Assembly (NCBI RefSeq): GCF_902806265.1
Contig: NZ_CADCVZ010000031.1
Coordinates: 1-37,134, forward strand
Length of the DNA: 37,134 nt
Source of the DNA: an uncultured Sphingomonas sp.
GTDB taxonomy: Bacteria; Pseudomonadota; Alphaproteobacteria; Sphingomonadales; Sphingomonadaceae
Direction of reading: 5' to 3'
The notes under the pieces were generated by a model. It worked only from the letters and a program-made list of their open reading frames with translations. It searched no databases and was not told the DNA's origin. The position numbers were made by a program, and so were the translations under genes. Each line of letters begins with the position of its first letter. Within the stretch, counting starts at the first letter, position 1. Positions 32,789 through 37,134 of this stretch are shown in pieces.

Positions 32789-35056
32789 ATGCCCCGCAAA
32801 CCGGCCCACATCGGCCTGCCCACCCGCGAGCAGGTCCTCGACTTCATCCAGCAGTCCGGCCAGCCCGCCGGCAAGCGCGAGATCGCCCGCGCGTTCGGCT
32901 TGTCGGGGCATGAGAAGATCCTCCTCAAGGCGCTGCTCAAGGACATGGCCGATGAAGGCCTCATCGACAGCTCGCCCGGCCGCACGTTCCACAAGGCCGG
33001 CGGGGTCCCCAAGGTCACCGTTCTGCGGGTCGTCGCGGTGGAGGACGGTGCGGTCGCGGTGCCCGACAACTGGCAGGGCGAGGGGCCGCCGCCCAAGCTT
33101 CGCGTGATGGAGAAAGGCCGCCGCTCCGCCCTCGCGCTCAACGACCGCATCCTCGCCCGCACCGAGGAGCGAGGGCAGGGCCACGTCGCGCACCTGATGA
33201 AGAAGCTGCAGCGCTCCGCCGACCTGCTGCTGGGCGTGGTCCACCAGGAGGGCGAGCGCCACTGGCTCCGCCCGGTCGACAAGCGCGAGCGGCGCGAGCT
33301 GCCAATCAGCGATCTCGGCGACGCGCAAGTCGGCGACCTCGTCCTGTGCGAACCCTCCGGACGTCCGCCGCGGGTGTCCGCCCGGGTCGACGCCATCCTC
33401 GGCGATCCCTTCGCCCCGCGCAGCTTCAGCCTCATCGCCATCCACAAGCACGGCCTGCCGCACGAGTTCGGCGATGAGACGATCGCGGAAGCGCGGCATG
33501 TCTCAGACTTGCCGCGGGGCGAGAACCGCGAGGACCTGCGCCACCTGCCGATCGTCGCCATCGACCCGGCCGACGCCCGCGACCATGACGACGCCATCTG
33601 GGCCCAGGCGCGGGAGGACGGCGGCTGGGATGCGACCGTCGCCATCGCCGACGTCAGCTACTACGTCCGCCCGATCAGCCACCTCGACCGCGAGGCCCGT
33701 CGCCGCGGCAACAGCGTCTACTTCCCCGACCGCGTCGTTCCCATGCTCCCCCATGAGCTGTCGTCCGACATCTGCTCGCTGAAGGAAGGCGAGGACCGGG
33801 CGGCCCTGGCCTGTCACCTGGAGGTCGCCAAGGACGGCACCCTCAAGAGCTGGCGCTTCACCCGCGCGGTAATCCGTGTCGCCGCCAACATCGCCTATGA
33901 GGATGCACAGGCAGCCTACGACGCGAGTAGGGACGAGCGGACCGAGGTCTCGTCCTCACCCTGCTCGATGCCGGAGATCGAAGGCCTGGTATCGTCGGCG
34001 CTGGTCGAAACCGCGCTTAAGCCTCTGTGGGGCTGCTGGTCCGCCCTGCTCGCCGCACGCAACCGCCGCGAGCCGCTGGAGCTGGATTTACCTGAACGCC
34101 AGGTCGTGCTCGACGAGAAAGGCCGCATCGCTTCCGTCGCTCCCCGCGAGCGGCTGGACGCGCATCGGCTGGTCGAGGACTTCATGATCGCCGCCAACGT
34201 CGCCGCGGCCAAGGCGCTGGAGTATAAGAAGGCGCCGGTCATGTACCGCGTCCACGAGGCGCCCGGCCGCGAGAAGCTGACTGCCCTCAAGGATTATCTC
34301 GCCACCTTCGACCTGGAGTTCGCGCTTGGCCAGGTGATCAAGCCCGCCACTTTCAATCGCATCATCGAGCGCGTCGGAGAGAGCGAAGCCCGGCCGGAGA
34401 TCATGGAGCAGTTGCTCCGCACCCAGACCCAGGCGCGCTACTCGCCCGACAACCTCGGCCACTTCGGCCTCTCGCTGGGCAGCTACGGCCACTTCACCTC
34501 GCCAATCCGCCGCTACGCCGACCTGCTAGTGCACCGCAGCCTTGTCAGCGCCTACCGGCTGGGCGAGGGCGGGCTACCGGCCGACGACGCCGAGCGCTTC
34601 ACGGAGATCGGCGAAAGCATTTCCCAGCTCGAGCGCCGCGCGATGGAGGCGGAGCGCGAGACGATCGACCGCTATGTGGCCGCCTACCTCGCCGACCATG
34701 TGGGTGAGCTGGTCGACTGCCGGATCACCGGCGTGCAGCCCTTCGGCTTCTTTGCCACGGTGGACGGGCTCGGCGGCGACGGGCTGGTCCTCGCCAAGGA
34801 ACTCGGCAACGAGTATTTCCGCTACGATGAGGCTTCCCGTTCGCTGATCGGGGAGGACTCAGAGGAGACCTACCGGGTGGGCCAGCGACTCAAGCTGCGG
34901 CTGGCCGAGGCAAACCCGGTGAGCGGCGGTTTGCGCTTCGAACTGCCGGAAGGCCGGTACGCCATGCCGCCGCGGCGCGACCGGGTTCGAAAACCGCCCA
35001 TGGGCAAGCGCGGTCGGCCCGCAAACATCCGGCACCAGGGCCGCGGACCCCGCTGA
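32789..35056 (+). CDS. rnr: Ribonuclease R
   Basis: The 755-aa processive 3'-5' exoribonuclease degrades structured RNA and takes part in rRNA quality control. An N-terminal winged-helix-like region (about 10-70) and OB cold-shock-type domains precede the RNB catalytic domain. Its Asp cluster is 'IDPADARDHDDAI' (Asp259, Asp265, Asp267, Asp268), and 'GHFTSPIRRYADLLVHR' appears near 565-582. An S1 domain ('DCRITGVQPFGFFATVDGLG') and a basic tail follow. The start is ATG at 32789 with no clear ribosome binding site, so an alternative start nearby is possible. The gene lacks a partner operon here and faces dcd convergently. Confidence 0.96.
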   Translation: MPRKPAHIGLPTREQVLDFIQQSGQPAGKREIARAFGLSGHEKILLKALLKDMADEGLIDSSPGRTFHKAGGVPKVTVLRVVAVEDGAVAVPDNWQGEGPPPKLRVMEKGRRSALALNDRILARTEERGQGHVAHLMKKLQRSADLLLGVVHQEGERHWLRPVDKRERRELPISDLGDAQVGDLVLCEPSGRPPRVSARVDAILGDPFAPRSFSLIAIHKHGLPHEFGDETIAEARHVSDLPRGENREDLRHLPIVAIDPADARDHDDAIWAQAREDGGWDATVAIADVSYYVRPISHLDREARRRGNSVYFPDRVVPMLPHELSSDICSLKEGEDRAALACHLEVAKDGTLKSWRFTRAVIRVAANIAYEDAQAAYDASRDERTEVSSSPCSMPEIEGLVSSALVETALKPLWGCWSALLAARNRREPLELDLPERQVVLDEKGRIASVAPRERLDAHRLVEDFMIAANVAAAKALEYKKAPVMYRVHEAPGREKLTALKDYLATFDLEFALGQVIKPATFNRIIERVGESEARPEIMEQLLRTQTQARYSPDNLGHFGLSLGSYGHFTSPIRRYADLLVHRSLVSAYRLGEGGLPADDAERFTEIGESISQLERRAMEAERETIDRYVAAYLADHVGELVDCRITGVQPFGFFATVDGLGGDGLVLAKELGNEYFRYDEASRSLIGEDSEETYRVGQRLKLRLAEANPVSGGLRFELPEGRYAMPPRRDRVRKPPMGKRGRPANIRHQGRGPR

Positions 35057-35132
35057 TACTGCTCCGCCATCAGTGGCTTCGAGCAAGGCGGGACTGGGGT
35101 AAGTGCCGCCAAGCGCCGTTTGTCGACAAAGA

Positions 35133-35687
35133 TCACAGCCGCGGCAGGGTGACGCCACGCTGGCCCTGGTACTTGCCGGCGCGGTCGGCGTAACTCACCT
35201 CGCACGGCTCGTTGCCCTGGAGGAACAGGAACTGGCAGGCGCCCTCGTTGGCGTAGATGCGGGCGGGCAGCGGCGTCGTGTTGGAGAACTCCAAAGTTAC
35301 ATGGCCCTCCCAACCGGGCTCGAGCGGGGTCACGTTTACAATGATCCCGCAGCGCGCGTAGGTCGATTTGCCGAGGCAGATTACCAGCACGTCGCGCGGT
35401 ACCCGGAAATACTCGACCGTGCGGGCGAGCGCGAAGCTGTTGGGCGGGATGATGCACACGTCCGTGCGGCGGTCGACGAAACTGTTCGACGCGAAATCCT
35501 TGGGGTCGACGATCGCGTTGTCGACATTAGTGAAAATCTTGAACTCGTCCGATACCCGGGCGTCGTAGCCATAGGAGGACAGGCCGTAGCTGATGCAGCC
35601 GTCGCGGCGCTGCGCCTCGACGAACGGCTCGATCATGCCTTGTTGGGTGGCCTGCTCGCGAATCCAGCGGTCGGAAAGGATGCTCAT
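35133..35687 (-). CDS. dcd: dCTP deaminase
   Basis: The 184-aa homotrimeric enzyme turns dCTP into dUTP, feeding dTTP synthesis. It shows '[15 protein letters not shown]' near 38-52, '[11 protein letters not shown]' (105-115, the substrate loop usually with Arg/Ser) and the catalytic Glu133 in '[13 protein letters not shown]'. The start is ATG at 35685-35687 (MSILSDRW). The frame is open 25 codons upstream without homology. It lies 76 bp from the convergent rnr stop and 36 bp downstream of the terminator of the flagellin stub. Confidence 0.97.
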   Translation of the reverse strand: MSILSDRWIREQATQQGMIEPFVEAQRRDGCISYGLSSYGYDARVSDEFKIFTNVDNAIVDPKDFASNSFVDRRTDVCIIPPNSFALARTVEYFRVPRDVLVICLGKSTYARCGIIVNVTPLEPGWEGHVTLEFSNTTPLPARIYANEGACQFLFLQGNEPCEVSYADRAGKYQGQRGVTLPRL

Positions 35688-35723
35688 GAAGTGCCGCCTA
35701 ACCGGCGTCCGGCAAACGCGAAA

Positions 35724-35751
35724 GGGCCGGGGTGGTACGCACCCCCGGCCC
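35724..35751 (-). terminator. Intrinsic terminator after the flagellin stub
   Basis: GGGCCGGGG at 35724-35732 pairs with CCCCCGGCCC at 35742-35751. On the minus strand the stem is followed by TTTCG. It lies 31 bp after the stop of the flagellin remnant, the expected place for a flagellin terminator, and the pairing is still intact. Confidence 0.8.
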
Positions 35752-35782
35752 GCCCGCAACAATTGAGCTGTCCGCGTTCCGA

Positions 35783-35950
35783 TTAACGGAACAGCGACAT
35801 GATCGTCTGGGGAGCCTGATTGGCGATCGACAGCGCTCGGATGCCCAGCTGCTGCTTGCCCTGAAGCGCCTGGAGTCTTGCGGACTCCGTGGCGAGGTCG
35901 GCGTCGACAAGGTTTCCGATGCCGGCCTCGACCACGTCGCTCAGTTTGCT
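35783..35950 (-). pseudogene. Flagellin C-terminal stub
   Basis: About 55 residues match the conserved flagellin C-terminal (D0) helix: '[20 protein letters not shown]' then '[17 protein letters not shown]' and a final SLFR. A complete flagellin would be 250 residues or more, with an N-terminal D0/D1 domain. Here the sequence loses flagellin character upstream of about residue 27 of the open frame (near 35950), and no N-terminal half is found in the window. The stop and terminator remain. It is a deletion remnant rather than a functional filament gene, although the open frame runs on to 36028. Confidence 0.8.
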
Positions 35951-36111
35951 GCCTTTGATCAGCGCCTGCCTCTCAGGTTTCTCCAGTATACCTGGACCAA
36001 GATCGAGGCGGATGCTTCGGCGGGGCACAACCGAATATTAGTCCAAACACCGTGAAATCCTCCTGTGTGTTGTGGCCGGACCCAGATGCGCGTGCTGCGA
36101 TTGCTCACTAG

Positions 36112-36341
36112 CTAGGTACCGCATTAAACCGCGCCGACCGCCTCGACGCCGAAGCCGCTCGCGTCCGGGGGCTGCTCGACCGGTCGAAGCCACCATCCTC
36201 GCGCGCGCCTTCCGCGGCGAGCTGGTGCCACAGAACGCGAACGACGAACCCGCCACGGCCCTGCTCGCCCGCGTCCACGCCCAGCGCGCCGCTGCGCCCA
36301 AGATCGGGAGAGGGAAGCCAAGGCCAGGAGTGATTGCTTAG
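36112..36341 (+). pseudogene. Frameshifted C-terminal stub of a type I restriction specificity subunit (HsdS)
   Basis: The first frame reads ALNRADRLDAEAARVRGLLD, like the coiled coil before the end of HsdS, up to about 36183. Another frame then continues with VEATILARAFRGELVPQNAN and DEPATALLARVHAQRAAAP, the well-known HsdS C-terminus. The two parts join by a one-base shift near 36181-36186 (CGGTCGAAG where CGGCTCGAAG is expected). A stop precedes the first part at 36109. No hsdM, hsdR or HsdS target-recognition domain is in the window, so this is a relic. Confidence 0.8.
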
Positions 36342-36704
36342 GCTTCGGTCCTAGCCCGTGCGAACTCATGACGCTTTCGCACAGATATATTGAGTTGGTT
36401 CCGCTCGAGGGCGACCGGCAGGCCGGCCGCCATGCTCCGCAACTACCTCTCGAGGCCAGTCCCTTCCGCCCCGGAACCCATACCGGACATTCAACCGATA
36501 GGTCGGCGCCGTATATCGGCGACAAGCTAAAGCTCTGGAAGGCTCCTCCTAGACCATAGCGGTCGAGCCAAGCGGCAGCCCCTGCACACTAACAGGCTAC
36601 TGGAAGCTAGCACGGATAAGCTGACCTTATGGCGTGAACCAACCCCTTTGTTGGTCAGCCCGCCTGTTACCCGGCTAGGCAACTCAGCAGCGGAGAAGCG
36701 GGAA
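36342..36704. other. Gene-poor stretch between HsdS stub and EamA gene
   Basis: No convincing coding frame is visible in this 363-bp stretch: the short open frames are Arg/Pro-rich or low-complexity and lack ribosome binding sites. Base composition is lower in GC than the flanking housekeeping genes. Together with the stubs to the left it looks like a decayed insertion or deletion junction. Confidence 0.55.
36621..36658. repeat. Inverted repeat ahead of the EamA gene
   Basis: CTGACC (36621-36626) pairs with GGTCAG (36653-36658), and inside it ACCAAC (36638-36643) pairs with GTTGGT (36650-36655). It lies 47 bp before the EamA start and may be a regulator site or simple hairpin. Confidence 0.35.
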
Positions 36705-37134
36705 ATGGAAACGTTGACTGAGTTTGAGGGCAAGCGGCGGGACGACATCAGGCCGGAGCCGTTGCAGGTTGCCGCAGTGATCACGCTCCACATGACTGGC
36801 CGACACTGGGCCATATTAATCGCGTTGGCCGCTATCTGGGGGAGCGCTTTCTTGTTCATCCATGTTGCTGTCCGAACCTGGCCTCCGCTGACCTATGTCG
36901 CGCTGCGGATGCTGATCGCCGCCGGGGCGCTGGCCCTGTTCATGCTGCTGCGGCGCGAGCCGCTCGGACTGCCGCGACAACTGATTGCACCGTTAGCCAT
37001 CATCGCGATCTTGAATAATCTGCTGCCTTTTGCCCTTTTTGGCTGGGCGCAGACTCATATCGCCAGCTCCCTAGCGGCTATCCTCAACGCGACCAGCCCG
37101 ATGTGGGCGGCACTGCTTGCGCATGCTGCAACGC
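36705..37134 (+). CDS. EamA-family (drug/metabolite) transporter, 5' part only
   Basis: The frame runs from ATG at 36705 to the window edge, about 143 residues. The hydrophobic segments 'HWAILIALAAIWGSAFLFIH', 'ALRMLIAAGALALFMLL', 'LAIIAILNNLLPFALFGWAQ' and 'HIASSLAAILNATSPMWAAL' match the first EamA repeat of DMT exporters. Typical members have ten helices, so about half is missing. The first 29 residues are hydrophilic; an in-frame ATG at 36792 is a plausible alternative start nearer the first helix. The ribosome binding site GGAG at about 36692 supports the first. The substrate cannot be inferred. It could have arrived with the neighbouring accessory DNA. Confidence 0.85.
   Translation, partial: METLTEFEGKRRDDIRPEPLQVAAVITLHMTGRHWAILIALAAIWGSAFLFIHVAVRTWPPLTYVALRMLIAAGALALFMLLRREPLGLPRQLIAPLAIIAILNNLLPFALFGWAQTHIASSLAAILNATSPMWAALLAHAAT

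Noticed and set aside
35783-36028. A functional short flagellin-like protein of 81 aa
   Set aside because: Only the C-terminal D0 helix is present and the first 27 residues do not match flagellin, so assembly into a filament is not possible.
36112-36341. A new restriction or defence system beginning with the HsdS-like piece
   Set aside because: Only the last part of HsdS remains, frameshifted, with no methyltransferase, nuclease or other defence gene in the window.
36368-36559. Small plus-strand frame near the HsdS stub
   Set aside because: There is no ribosome binding site, family or codon pattern; it looks like chance in decayed DNA.
36527-36859. Minus-strand frame antisense to the EamA start
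   Set aside because: It is the antisense image of the transporter N-terminus with no independent support.
1-37134. tRNA, rRNA, CRISPR array or intact insertion sequence
   Set aside because: I looked on both strands for cloverleaf-like arms ending in CCA, regularly spaced direct repeats and transposase motifs, and saw none; a tRNAscan or CRISPR-finder run could overturn this.

Overview
The window is about 37 kb of high-GC DNA with dense genes, mostly on the minus strand. It looks like the chromosome of a sphingomonad-type alphaproteobacterium. The basis is established gene families and gene order, not a database search: a YlxR protein fused to an L7Ae-like domain beside nusA and infB, a Ros/MucR zinc-finger regulator next to a Fur protein without CxxC pairs, and the chain miaB-phoH-ybeY-corC-lnt-metK.

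Layout. 1-1.9 kb: a divergent pair, a truncated glycosyltransferase and a polytopic membrane protein. 1.9-8.5 kb: tdk, then the translation/transcription operon rimP-nusA-ylxR-infB-rbfA (written in transcription order). 8.6-11.4 kb: a two-gene type III polyketide synthase plus isoprenylcysteine-methyltransferase-like operon, divergent from a PQQ-dependent sugar dehydrogenase lipoprotein. 11.4-24.2 kb: a long minus-strand housekeeping block containing trmB, metK, lnt, corC, ybeY, phoH, miaB, plsC, fur, mucR, rimI, tsaB, nfu, a cytochrome b561 and a cytochrome c', with many TGATG or ATGA start/stop overlaps. DUF2231 is the one plus-strand gene inside it. 24.2-31.0 kb: a distal valine-degradation cluster (mmsB, enoyl-CoA hydratase, HIBYL-CoA hydrolase, acyl-CoA dehydrogenase, mmsA), interrupted by a lipoprotein, a Rid-family protein and a small unknown protein. 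31.1-35.7 kb: a secreted M28 peptidase, RNase R and dCTP deaminase. 35.7-37.1 kb: a gene-poor scar with a flagellin C-terminal stub and a frameshifted HsdS C-terminal stub, then the start of an EamA-type transporter.

Genes working together. The valine genes cover every step from isobutyryl-CoA to propionyl-CoA. The polyketide pair resembles known PKS/methyltransferase pairs that make methylated alkylpyrones or alkylresorcinols. PhoH, YbeY and RNase R are RNA-handling factors. MiaB, TsaB and TrmB modify tRNA. Lnt and PlsC act in the envelope, which fits the several predicted lipoproteins.

Structure outside genes. At least three kinds of palindromic intergenic repeat lie within a few bases of stop codons or ribosome binding sites. 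An AT-rich inverted repeat lies upstream of metK, and two 9-bp-spaced GGTCA pairs lie upstream of rnr. I found no tRNA or rRNA gene, CRISPR array or intact insertion sequence. I did not find a clearly new multi-gene system. The best candidates for follow-up are the polyketide pair, the metK and rnr upstream sites, the repeats, the Rid protein lacking its usual arginine, and the pseudogene scar.
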